Assembly: GCA_947650285.1 (NCBI GenBank) | Contig: CANTFL010000310.1 | Location: forward strand, 1-64,000 | DNA from: Hyaloperonospora brassicae | Lineage: Eukaryota > Oomycota > Peronosporomycetes > Peronosporales > Peronosporaceae | DNA length: 64,000 bases | Direction: 5' to 3' | In this document: piece by piece, positions 54,810-64,000 of the stretch | How the letters are laid out: each line of letters begins with the position of its first letter | Position numbering within the stretch: the first letter of the stretch is position 1 | Program-made: the position numbers and the translations under genes | Notes under the pieces: model-generated | Databases searched by the model: none | What the model was told of the DNA's origin: nothing | The model's input: only the letters and a program-made list of their open reading frames with translations

Positions 54810-55500
54810 ATCATACCGCTCTGGGTGCTCACTGCCGTGAACGGGATATCCCGATCACGCATAAGGATCAGATAGAATCCGTCCATCAGATCCATGGACG
54901 AAAAGATGGTACTCTTTGACATACCATCTATGATTACGTCCTTTCTTGGTATCGGCGTCTGAGCCGGTACCGTTGCAGAATTCAACTTGTTGAATGCGTG
55001 CACTATCCGCCCCCTCCTGTAGCTTTTCGCACACAGAAGGTCGGAGAGCTGTGAGAAGAAGTTGATTTCCTCTCATGAACCGCTGCAAAGCGATCGGCCA
55101 AGAACTTGTCGATCGCTAGTACTTGTTCACGAGGCAGTGGCCACTGCTTTATTACACAGTACTTCGAGCCCGGTTTGAGCTCGATCTCGTGTCGAGTGCC
55201 TTTGTTCTTAGTCAACTTGCAAGGAACGGATTCAGGGAATACGTCCTTGAATTCGATCAAATTCTTATACAAAGGATTTGCCTGAAGTGACTCCCAGGAT
55301 TGAGACGTGTATCGCTCAATCCGAGTCTTCTCATCGATGACACTTTATTCCATCGATGTGCTGCTGAGAACCCGTTCGTTCTCAGCAAATACTGTTGCCG
55401 ACCGAATATCGGCCACATCCTCATCCTCTGTGACGAGTATGCTGATCTGCTTGACTTTGCCACTACGCAGATCGCGCAAGAACCGTTTCGGTTCTAGCAC
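54790..55500 (-). pseudogene. pol: Reverse transcriptase N-terminal part, copy D
   Basis: Frames 55272-55003 (GTRHEIELKPGSKYCVI to KATGGGG) and 55003-54794 (FNKLNSATVPAQTPI, SSMDLMDGFYLI). The frame breaks at GGGG because one T is missing. A further loss turns the MLWEWLVMPQG segment into MMWECW. Confidence 0.85.
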
Positions 55501-56337
55501 TGGCAATTGAGTTATCTCCGAAGTTAACTTCGGAGGCACAATCAGATCAAGCGTATAAGCGCCTACGCTTGATCCGTCATTAACCAAGACGTTCAACGTC
55601 TCGGTTTCTTCCTGGGAACTTGCTTCCACAGGTTGCTGAGGGCCTGATCCCTCAGCAAGTGACTCTTGAGGAATTTCTTCCTCAAGTACGTGGGGACTTA
55701 TTCCCTCGACGTCTTCCGACTGTGGCTGTGAAACCACAGTCAGGCACCGATCCTCTACGGTCAACTCTCCAGTCGACCTAGAATGACCATGTTGCCCTTT
55801 GAAGGCAACAGATTTCTTTCTTCTAAGATGCTGCCCGCTAGGCATGTATCCATGTCCCGGTCCACTCGACTTATTCGAGTGGTGGACCTTCGGCGCAGCA
55901 TTTACCACTGTACAGCCGCCGGGAGCTTGCTCCACAGTTTGGTGTTCATCTACACTGTGGTCTTGTGCAGTCGTACTATCGACCGTACCGCAAGTGAGGC
56001 CATCGCAATCGCTCGCAGTACATCCACAAGCTTGGGGACGCTCCATGACGTTCATCCGATGGCCATCGGATGAACAAGCAGCAGGAATCTTCACGGATAG
56101 ATGCTGCTAGCTCACTCTTGGCTCAAAACTTCTGATCCAAGGTAATTCCAAGATGACATCAAATTTGTCATCCAAATCTAGTACGATGAAATCATCCTTG
56201 TACTGTTCGACCTCTAACGTGTAGTGAATTCCTACTACACTTTTCTTTACGGTAATCGATGCGCCTGTAGCAAGGCAAACCGTCATCCTTGTGAGAGGGA
56301 TGTCGCGCTCAACGAACTTGAGCCTACGATCGTCCAA
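55345..56337 (-). pseudogene. Protease and linker, copy D
   Basis: Frames 56337-56107 and 56094-55345. The DCGAS loop lies upstream of the first frame near 56370, where the minus strand reads DCRASNNFIRRQ (Gly to Arg). VLELPWI follows, with Gly of VILGLPW changed. The linker frame is open for 249 codons and runs on into the start of RT. At 56050-56075 a palindrome with 13-bp arms matches the 28-nt palindrome of A by a compensated pair change. Confidence 0.75.
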
Positions 56338-56440
56338 TTACTGGCGACGAATAAAGTTATTCGACGCCCTACAGTCAACCAGAGCACGAAGTGACATATC
56401 TTTTGTCACTTCCAACTTCAAGGTGATGAGTGAAATCTCA

Positions 56441-57696
56441 TCACCAGGTGCAACGACACACACTGATTGTGTATCTGGAGCAACTTTCGTCAATAGATTT
56501 GCAAATTATCTTGAGGTTGCTGGATCGGTAGGGCGCTCCGCCCCTACTGACCCCGTCCATTTTTTTATGGTCCGCCTCGCTGTTGCGGTTTCGCAACAGC
56601 AACGGACCCGCGCCCATTGTCCTTTTTGGCGAATGGTCGGCATTTCGCTCAGTACTGCTAGGTACTGGGAGAGGGGCAATACACTCGTAAGCGTAGTGGC
56701 CTAACTTCTGGCAGCAATTGCACTTCTTCAGTCGCTTGTTGTTTGAAGATCGAGGTCTCTCGCTCTCAACGTAACAGAGGTCCATTGGTTCTGGACCTCC
56801 GGTCTCTTGTCGTCTCGGTGGACGATAAGAGCTCGATCTAGCATGATCCTTTCACATGCCAAAGTCTTCCTGTTCCGATGCTGAGATGGCATCTTCTAGA
56901 GTATTTAGATCTAGGCGGAACAGGTGGTTCCTGACAGGACCATCTGCGAACCCTTGCACGAACACAGTAATCAACGTGTGTTCATGAACCGGGTTGGTAG
57001 TTATACTACTCGCGAGGAATCGCATATGTTGGGCGTAAGCGTGCACATCACGCTTACCCTGATTGAGTTTCAGGAGCTCTGATCTAGCCTTGAACTCTGA
57101 TCTTGGCGGATCAAACGTACGTTTGAGCCGGGACTTGAAGTCATCTAGCGACCTAAACACGTTTGGGTCGGTACTCTCGAGCCCTAAGGCCCCAGTTTTG
57201 GCACGCCCTGCCAAATGGGTCTGAGCAAATGTGAGTTTCATTTGCTTATCTTCGACGCGACGAGCCCTTAGGGCTCTGTCGAGTTCGACAAACCATAGTA
57301 ACAGGGAGTCCTCCGGTACTCCACTGTACTAGGAGATGTCAACCTTCATGACCTCGGGACGACGCGCATGCGCCGTCCCGCCCACAGCAGATGGAATTGC
57401 TGCTGTCTCAACAGCTCCGTCTGTTGAGCACCGAGTTCTCTCAACTGCTCGGCCTGTTGAGAGCCTTTTTGGTGAAGCAAGGCTACTTTCTCCCGTTCGG
57501 CGTCAAGTTCAGGTTGAATGAATCTGGCGATAGCGGCATGTTGTTGGTCTCTGTCTAGAGATTCTAACATAACGGTAACGCTAATGTCGCCCACGGTAGA
57601 GCTCATTCGCCCTACCGCGGCCCATTCGAGACCACACAAACGGGCGAAGCTTTCACGTGTGACATTAAATCCATCTTACATAACCAACATGTTCAT
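56441..57696 (-). pseudogene. gag: Gag, copy D
   Basis: ATG at 57696 is followed by a stop six codons later (MNMLVM), as in E. Frames 57639-57346, 57241-56852 and 56785-56441 hold the N-terminal Gln-rich part, the gag core (FAQTHLAGRAKTGALGLEST) and the CCHC knuckle (CNCCQKLGHYAYEC). All the stops are shared with E, some with A. Confidence 0.85.
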
Positions 57697-57724
57697 GTTA
57701 AATAAGATGAGCGGTCGCTGGAAG

Positions 57725-57742
57725 GACTACAAAGTGCTACCA
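57725..57742 (-). other. Primer-binding site of D
   Basis: TGGTAGCACTTTGTAGTC, two bases after the LTR end at 57745. Identical to E and F. Confidence 0.65.
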
Positions 57743-57744
57743 GG

Positions 57745-58181
57745 TGTAACGGTGCACATCTCTTGCGTGAAGCTAACGCAACGGTGACGTGTGCCCGTCA
57801 AACGTACACAGGGCAACAGAGACAGCTTTAAGCAAAACAGAACCCGAAAGATCGGTTTCGAGGAAAAAGTAGACCTGTTATATTAATATAATCAAGTTCT
57901 ATAAATCTTGTATCTCTGTTTGTCCTGACTTAGTTTTACTAATGTAACTGAATTGATGATGTTATTTAACCACCACTCATTTCGCGCGTTTAGCAGCGAT
58001 TGGTGATAATCGGGTTGAGGTACCTCACATCAACCAAAAGTGCAGATCCCAACGATATTACCCTCAGAGGTGATATTCCGCCAATATCACCTCACTCAAT
58101 TGATGTTGATCAATATGTAATAGATTTATCGAAACGTAGATACATTAGTATCATTTTACGTAAAGGGCTCACCCCGTTACA
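57745..58181 (-). repeat. 5' LTR of D (F-like subtype)
   Basis: 437 bp, TGTAACGGGGTGAGCCC to GCACCGTTACA on the minus strand. The middle (AATATAATCAAG, TTGTCCTGACT on +) matches the F LTR. Near the internal end a hairpin pairs TTGCGT with ACGCAA (57763-57781), as in A. Confidence 0.85.
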
Positions 58182-60601
58182 CTAGTGCTATCAACCATCC
58201 TCGGATAATCAATCTCTTCAGGAGTAGTGGTTTGTAAAATACACATTTCTTTACAATTATAGATGCTCCTGCTCTACGGTTCAGCTGTATATATTGTGAA
58301 GGCTTCATGATCGTTCGAAAAAAATACTACAAAACTCCAGGAAATGGCGTCGGATTAAAGTTTGTTTGACCTCGTAGTCAAAGAGGCTAAACGATACATG
58401 CCTTTCGTCAAATCAAGAATCGAGAAATAATAAATACTTTGTCACCGGACAAACAATTTTAAGAAAACTGTCTGACAGGGTAAAAATCATTTTGATCACT
58501 ACAAATTTGATGGACGTTGCTAAATCTGCATAGATGTCCATTGATTGTGGACCCTCGACATCTTGTCGTCCGAAGGATAGTAGTAAAATAGTTTGACTGC
58601 ATCCTACTCGAGGCAGAAGTCTTATTAGTCAACCACGTGTAGTTTTTGCTCCAGCGAATTTATTTCGAGGTGGAACAGATGGATCTTGACAAGGTCTTTC
58701 TAAAGACCCTGCATTTTAAATTTAAATGGATTTGTGTAAATAAACATGGTTGGTCTATTATGCAGCTCGAAAGTTAGCTTAAGTTCGAATCGGGGCATGC
58801 GAATCAACCTAACTCTGCCAGAGGTTTAGATGTTTGCATAAAGATCCGGTAAATCTCGCAACGGATCCTTTATAAGAGGGGTCCTAGAAGTCTTGGACGA
58901 CCTAATTTCACATGTGTCGTGAAGCTGGACATAATATACAATGTTTGGCCCGTCCAGATGGTTGTGACGAAACAAATGCGACTTGTAATTGGTCTTCGGC
59001 GATGCGACCAGCCTGTATGAATCCGTTCAACGCGAATATTATCCATCGAGGGCGTATTTATCGATTTCCTTGTACTGAACGATCTTAATCTTTACTATTG
59101 TAGGTGTACGTGCGTGCGTCGACCCGACAAAAGCAAAGTGATGTGGCTGTTGTCAAAACACATTTAATAGTAGAGCAACCTCATGGTATGGAAGGTGTTT
59201 ATTTCTCTGCCACGTATCAATCGTATTCTATATAGGTTTATATAACACGGTATTTTCTCACTTTGTGTTTAGTGAACAACATGATATTTATAGTAAAGGT
59301 TCGCCATCAGTCGCACCCTTTGTTCGACCGGAGTCCATTATATGTCACTTAAACGGGTGAAGCCTTTACGTGTGGCATGTAAGCTATGTTCTTCATCATC
59401 CCGTATGTTCATGAAGTATATAGTTGACGTGGTCGTTGTACAGACCACGAAGAGCTTCAATATCTAACGGTGCGCAAAATTCTTATACTGCCACCATGCA
59501 AGCTATCAACACTAACAAATACTTGTAACCTCAAAACGTCACGAAACCGATACTTGTAGGATTTATAAAAAATGTTATCAAAGATGTGGTTATGAGATCA
59601 TATAAAAATACGACTAACCGCAATTGCTAAAAATTTAAATAAGATTGTGATAGGTCACGAACGCTATGGGGGACTGACTATCAATGAGACCTATCGTGGA
59701 AGATACTGGCCATCGAAGATGCTTAACGGTATCAGGGCAGGGGTACAAAGTGACGTTTATCGGATGTGACCAGCGGTCACGATCATTGGTGGTGACCCGC
59801 GTTCACGGTTATCGGGATTGACCATCGGTCACGGTCATCAGGTAGTTCAAGGGCTCGTTCAGCAAGAATGCACCGCGTTGTTCTGTTAAAGTGATGGTGG
59901 AAGGCAAACTAAGTCACAGAAATGGGATAAAGGAAGGCGGAAGCGTACGTCAATCCGCTAGTAGATTTATTTCCAATCGGTATTCATTTTCTACAAATTA
60001 TACGCGTCAGCACCCTTGCCATTTAAAATACAGTGGCCACACGACGTATTAGGTATATTGTGCAAGTTTTTGTTACAAGTTTGTCGGTATAATAGTTAGC
60101 CAGGGGAAAAGAATGATCATTCGAATTAACCCGTGATCAAAAGCGTCACACATCTAACGCAAGCACTTTGTTCGGCTCAAGTTCTCAGATAAAAAAGTGG
60201 ATCCAGTATCTACATTGGGTCAAGGCGACCTCAAGGAAGGTCAGGGCTACCAATGAAGCTCGTTTTGATCAATCTCTGGTCGTAAGGAGAATTCCCTCGT
60301 GACTACACCAAGCCTCCCCTAAATTAATTGATAAAGACAACGACTTTAAGCCAACCAGAATAGTGTGACGCTTCCGCTGAGGGGTGCAAATAGTTATAAG
60401 GAACAAGAAAAGAAAAATGATCCGGGGCACCCCCTCTTTCATTGTCCGGGCAATAGTGAAGGTTTGGTAGCGCATCACTCTTATTTCAATACACATCACT
60501 ACAAAGACTAAGATATTAATTCGCGCGGCAGACGCATTTTAGCCCTTCGCCGGTGGCCTTGCCAGTGACGTAATCAATCGAGGAGTGGATATTACGATAT
60601 A
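58182..60601. other. Spacer between D and E, no gene recognised
   Basis: Mixed AT-rich sequence, longest frame 76 codons (60269-60499, minus). It contains a 26-bp triple repeat. Segments at 58530-58700 and 59330-59480 faintly resemble family Y gag, so older Y debris may be present. Confidence 0.4.
59767..59844. repeat. Three 26-bp tandem repeats with dyad symmetry
   Basis: Units start at 59767, 59793 and 59819. Units 1 and 3 contain TGACC-N4-GGTCA (AGC/ATC variants) and unit 2 TGACC-CGCG-TTCA, each followed by CGRTYATYRGG-like sequence. Isolated, with no neighbouring gene. Confidence 0.85.
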
Positions 60602-61039
60602 TGTAACGGGGTAAGCCCGTTACATAAAAGTTGGTGCGAAATTACCAATTTTTGGATATTATTTAATTTAGATTTAACCCAAATCAACGTTGCTCGAAAA
60701 AGTTGACGTTGTCTGAATATTAATTCCCAAGGGTAATATTCGTGGGTGCTCCACTTGGTTGATGTACACGTTATATCAACCAGATTAACCACCGATCGCT
60801 GCTAGACGCGCGCACTAGGTGGTGAGCACGAGTCCCACATAAGAGACGGTAGTTTAATATAGTTTGAACAAGTCCAAGATGTTTTCGATAGGAAAGCGTA
60901 ACCATATAAAATACCAGTTCTACACTTTCCTTAGACGAAAGTCTTCGGATTCCGATATTTGATTGCGCTTCCTCGCACGTGTACGTCACGTCGGGTGCAC
61001 CTCGCCTTGTGTCGTTCGAAAAAGGTATGCCTCGATACA
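60602..61039 (+). repeat. 5' LTR of E
   Basis: 438 bp from TGTAACGGGGTAAGCCCGTTACA to GCCTCGATACA. It is nearly identical to the D 3' LTR. The terminal hairpin present in D is broken here after CCTTGTGTCG. Confidence 0.9.
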
Positions 61040-61041
61040 CC

Positions 61042-61059
61042 TGGTAGCACTTTGTAGTC
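61042..61059 (+). other. Primer-binding site of E
   Basis: TGGTAGCACTTTGTAGTC, directly after the LTR plus two bases. Confidence 0.65.
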
Positions 61060-61087
61060 CTTCCAGCGACCGCTCATCTTATTCAAC

Positions 61088-62238
61088 ATGAACATGTTGG
61101 TTATGTAAGATGGATTTAATGTCACACGTGAAAGCTTCGCCCGTTTGTGTGGTCTCGAATGGGCCGCGGTAGGGCGAATGAGCTCTACCGTGGGCGACAT
61201 TAGCGTTACCGTTATGTTAGAATCTCTAGACAGAGACCAACAACATGCCGCTATCGCCAGATTCATTCAACCTGAACTTGACGCCGAACGGGAGAAAGTA
61301 GCCTTGCTTCACCAAAAAGGCTCTCAACAGGCCGAGCAGTTGAGAGAACTCGGTGCTCAACAGACGGAGCTGTTGAGACAGCAGCAATTCCATCTGCTGT
61401 GGGCGGGACGGCGCATGCGCGTCGTCCCGAGGTCATGAAGGTTGACATCTCCTAGTACAGTGGAGTACCGGAGGACTCCCTGTTACTATGGTTTGTCGAA
61501 CTCGACAGAGCCCTAAGGGCTCGTCGCGTCGAAGATAAGCAAATGAAACTCACATTTGCTCAGACCCATTTGGCAGGGCGTGCCAAAACTGGGGCCTTAG
61601 GGCTCGAGAGTACCGACCCAAACGTGTTTAGGTCGCTAGATGACTTCAAGTCCCGGCTCAAACGTACGTTTGATCCGCCAAGATCAGAGTTCAAGGCTAG
61701 ATCAGAGCTCCTGAAACTCAATCAGGGTAAGCGTGATGTGCACGCTTACGCCCAACATATGCGATTCCTCGCGAGTAGTATAACTACCAACCCGGTTCAT
61801 GAACACACGTTGATTACTGTGTTCGTGCAAGGGTTCGCAGATGGTCCTGTCAGGAACCACCTGTTCCGCCTAGATCTAAATACTCTAGAAGATGCCATCT
61901 CAGCATCGGAACAGGAAGACTTTGGCATGTGAAAGGATCATGCTAGATCGAGCTCTTATCGTCCACCGAGACGACAAGAGACCGGAGGTCCAGAACCAAT
62001 GGACCTCTGTTACGTTGAGAGCGAGAGACCTCGATCTTCAAACAACAAGCGACTGAAGAAGTGCAATTGCTGCCAGAAGTTAGGCCACTACGCTTACGAG
62101 TGTATTGCCCCTCTCCCAGTACCTAGCAGTACTGAGCAAAATGCCGACCATTCGCCAAAAAGGACAATGGGCGCGGGTCCGTTGCTGTTGCGAAACCGCA
62201 ACAGCGAGGCGGACCATAAAAATGGACGGGGTCAGTAG
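61088..62238 (+). pseudogene. gag: Gag, copy E
   Basis: ATG 61088 followed by TAA at 61106; then open 61109-61438, stop, frame change, open 61543-61932, stop, and a last open part with CNCCQKLGHYAYEC (62062-62103). Every stop up to 61932 is shared with D. Gag would package the RNA, but this copy cannot make it. Confidence 0.87.
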
Positions 62239-62284
62239 GGGCGGAGCGCCCTACCGATCCAGCAACCTCAAGATAATTTGCAAA

Positions 62285-63230
62285 TCTATTGACGAAAGTT
62301 GCTCCAGATACACAATCAGTGTGTGTCGTTGCACCTGGTGATGAGATTTCACTCATCACCTTGAAGTTGGAAGTGACAAAAGATATGTCACTTCGTGCTC
62401 TGGTTGACTGTAGGGCGTCGAATAACTTTATTCGTCGCCAGTAATTGGACGATCGTAGGCTCAAGTTCGTTGAGCGCGACATCCCTCTCACAAGGATGAC
62501 GGTTTGCCTTGCTACAGGCGCATCGATTACCGTAAAGAAAAGTGTAGTAGGAATTCACTACACGTTAGAGGTCGAACAGTACAAGGATGATTTCATCGTA
62601 CTAGATTTGGATGACAAATTTGATGTCATCTTGGAATTACCTTGGATCAGAAGTTTTGAGCCAAGAGTGAGCTAGCAGCATCTATCCGTGAAGATTCCTG
62701 CTGCTTGTTCATCCGATGGCCATCGGATGAACGTCATGGAGCGTCCCCAAGCGTGTGGATGTACTGCGAGCGATTGCGATGGCCTCACTTGCGGTACGGT
62801 CGATAGTACGACTGCACAAGACCACAGTGTAGATGAACACCAAACTGTGGAGCAAGCTCCCGGCGGCTGTACAGTGGTAAATGCTGCGCCGAAGGTCCAC
62901 CACTCGAATATGTCGAGTGGATCGGGACGTGGATGCTTGCCTAGCGGGCAACTTCCTAGATAAAAGAAAACTGTTGCCACCAGAAGGCAACATGGTCATT
63001 CTAGGTCGACTGGAGAGTCGATCGTAGATGATCAGTCCCTGTCTGTGGTTGCACAGCCACAGTCAGAAGACGTAGAGGGAATAAGTCCCCGCGTTCAAAA
63101 GGAAGAACTTTCTCTCGAGATACATGTTGAGAGAACAGGCTCTCAACAAGATGTGGAAACAAGTTCCCAGGAAGAAACCGAGACGTTGAACGTCTTGGTC
63201 GATGACTGATCAATCGTAGGTGCTTATACG
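62285..63230 (+). pseudogene. Protease and linker, copy E
   Basis: LVDCRASNNFIRRQ near 62402-62445 has Arg for Gly in the active loop, as in D, then a stop. Frames 62445-62675 and 62688-62963 follow. From about 62925 the linker differs from D at about one base in five, then becomes identical again at about 63223. Confidence 0.75.
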
Positions 63231-63242
63231 CTTGATCTGATT

Positions 63243-64000
63243 GTGCCTCCGAAGTTAACTTCGGAGATAACTCAATTGCCAGTGCTAGAACCGAAACGGT
63301 TCTTGCGTGATCTGCGTAGTGGCAAAGTCAAGCAGATCAGCATACTCGTCACAGAGGATGAGGATGTGGCCGATATTCGGTCGGCAACAGTATTTGCTGA
63401 GAACGAACGGGTTCTCAGCAGCACATCGATGGAATAAAGTGTCATCGATGAGAAGACTCGGATTGAGCGATACACGTCTCAATCCTGGGAGTCACTTCAG
63501 GCAAATCCTTTGTATAAGAATTTGATCGAATTCAAGGACGTATTCCCTGAATCCGTTCCTTGCAAGTTGACTAAGAACAAAGGCACTCGACACGAGATCG
63601 AGCTCAAACCGGGCTCGAAGTACTGTGTAATAAAGCAGTGGCCACTGCCTCGTGAACAAGTACTAGCGATCGACAAGTTCTTGGCCGATCGCTTTGCAGC
63701 GGTTCATGAGAGGAAATCAACTTCTTCTCACAGCTCTCCGACCTTCTGTGTGCGAAAAGCTACAGGAGGGGGCGGATAGTGCACGCATTCAACAAGTTGA
63801 ATTCTGCAACGGTACCGGCTCAGACGCCGATACCAAGAAAGGACGTAATCATAGATGGTATGTCAAAGAGTACCATCTTTTCGTCCATGGATCTGATGGA
63901 CGGATTCTATCTGATCCTTATGCGTGATCGGGATATCCCGTTCACGGCAGTGAGCACCCAGAGCGGTATGATGTGGGAATGCTGGTGATGCCACAGGGGC
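63243..64000 (+). pseudogene. pol: Reverse transcriptase N-terminal part, copy E (cut by window)
   Basis: Frames 63243-63437, 63510-63779 (GTRHEIELKPGSKYCVI, ending GGGG and a stop from the shared one-base loss near 63772) and 63779-63988 (FNKLNSATVPAQTPIPRK, SSMDLMDGFYLI). The window ends before the YFDD box. Confidence 0.88.

Larger units (their letters stand above)
49993..58181 (-). mobile_element. Family Y Ty3/gypsy retrotransposon, copy D
   Basis: Complete in layout on the minus strand: LTR, primer site, gag, protease, RT, RNase H, integrase, chromodomain, 3' antisense region, LTR. The two LTRs belong to different subtypes: 57745-58181 resembles the F type and 49993-50432 is close to the E LTR. 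The outer 5-bp flanks differ (GATAT and CTAGT), so no target duplication is seen. It looks like a recombinant element. Confidence 0.85.
60602..64000 (+). mobile_element. Family Y Ty3/gypsy retrotransposon, copy E (continues past window)
   Basis: 5' LTR, primer site, gag, protease and the start of RT. The interior from 61040 mirrors D (57744 downward) with only a 2-base net gap, except for a divergent patch at about 62925-63222. Confidence 0.88.

Noticed and set aside
59740..59850. CRISPR-like array
   Set aside because: Units are contiguous 26-mers without unique spacers.

Overview
The window is an accumulation of decayed LTR retrotransposons from an oomycete-like genome. The Peronosporales type (downy mildew or Phytophthora) fits the Ty3/gypsy polyprotein style, but I could not confirm the species by a search. 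I found no convincing host protein gene, rRNA, tRNA or CRISPR array. Almost every coding segment belongs to a mobile element, and nearly all are broken by stops and frameshifts.

Two unrelated Ty3/gypsy families dominate. Family Y has LTRs of about 440-470 bp with TGTAACGGG ends, and carries gag (CCHC knuckle), protease, reverse transcriptase (YFDD), RNase H, integrase and a chromodomain. There are five copies: A (1-6805, +), F (29465-37176, +, complete with 5-bp target duplications), C (39181-46230, -), D (49993-58181, -) and E (60602-64000, +, cut by the window end). A 3'-end fragment lies at 14685-15951 (-). Family X has one long copy, B (15952-about 25735, +), with a second RNase H and a chromodomain. 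Two 2-kb 5' fragments of X lie at 6806-8792 (-) and 37190-39180 (+), both fused to Y sequence.

Layout: A with X fragment (0-8.8 kb); unassigned sequence (8.8-14.7 kb, AT-rich from 11.3 kb); Y 3' end and B (14.7-25.7 kb); degenerate coding-like debris (25.7-29.4 kb); F (29.5-37.2 kb); X fragment and C (37.2-46.2 kb); AT-rich DNA with a probable TIR element (46.2-50 kb); D (50-58.2 kb); spacer (58.2-60.6 kb); E (60.6-64 kb).

Large-scale structure: A/X and X/C form a nearly gap-free inverted duplication (about 3945-8792 against 37194-42041), and D/E form a second inverted pair around a 3.3-kb spacer. Shared lesions show that sequences were copied or converted after they had already died.

Two observations deserve most attention. 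First, family Y sequence is packed with short hairpins, many of which covary between copies even where the encoded residues change. Second, the 3' region of Y carries a conserved reading frame on the strand opposite gag-pol, with an Ala/Ser-rich start beside the 3' LTR, a Cys-cluster domain, and a charged probable coiled coil ending in a basic segment. It is recognisable in three diverged lineages.
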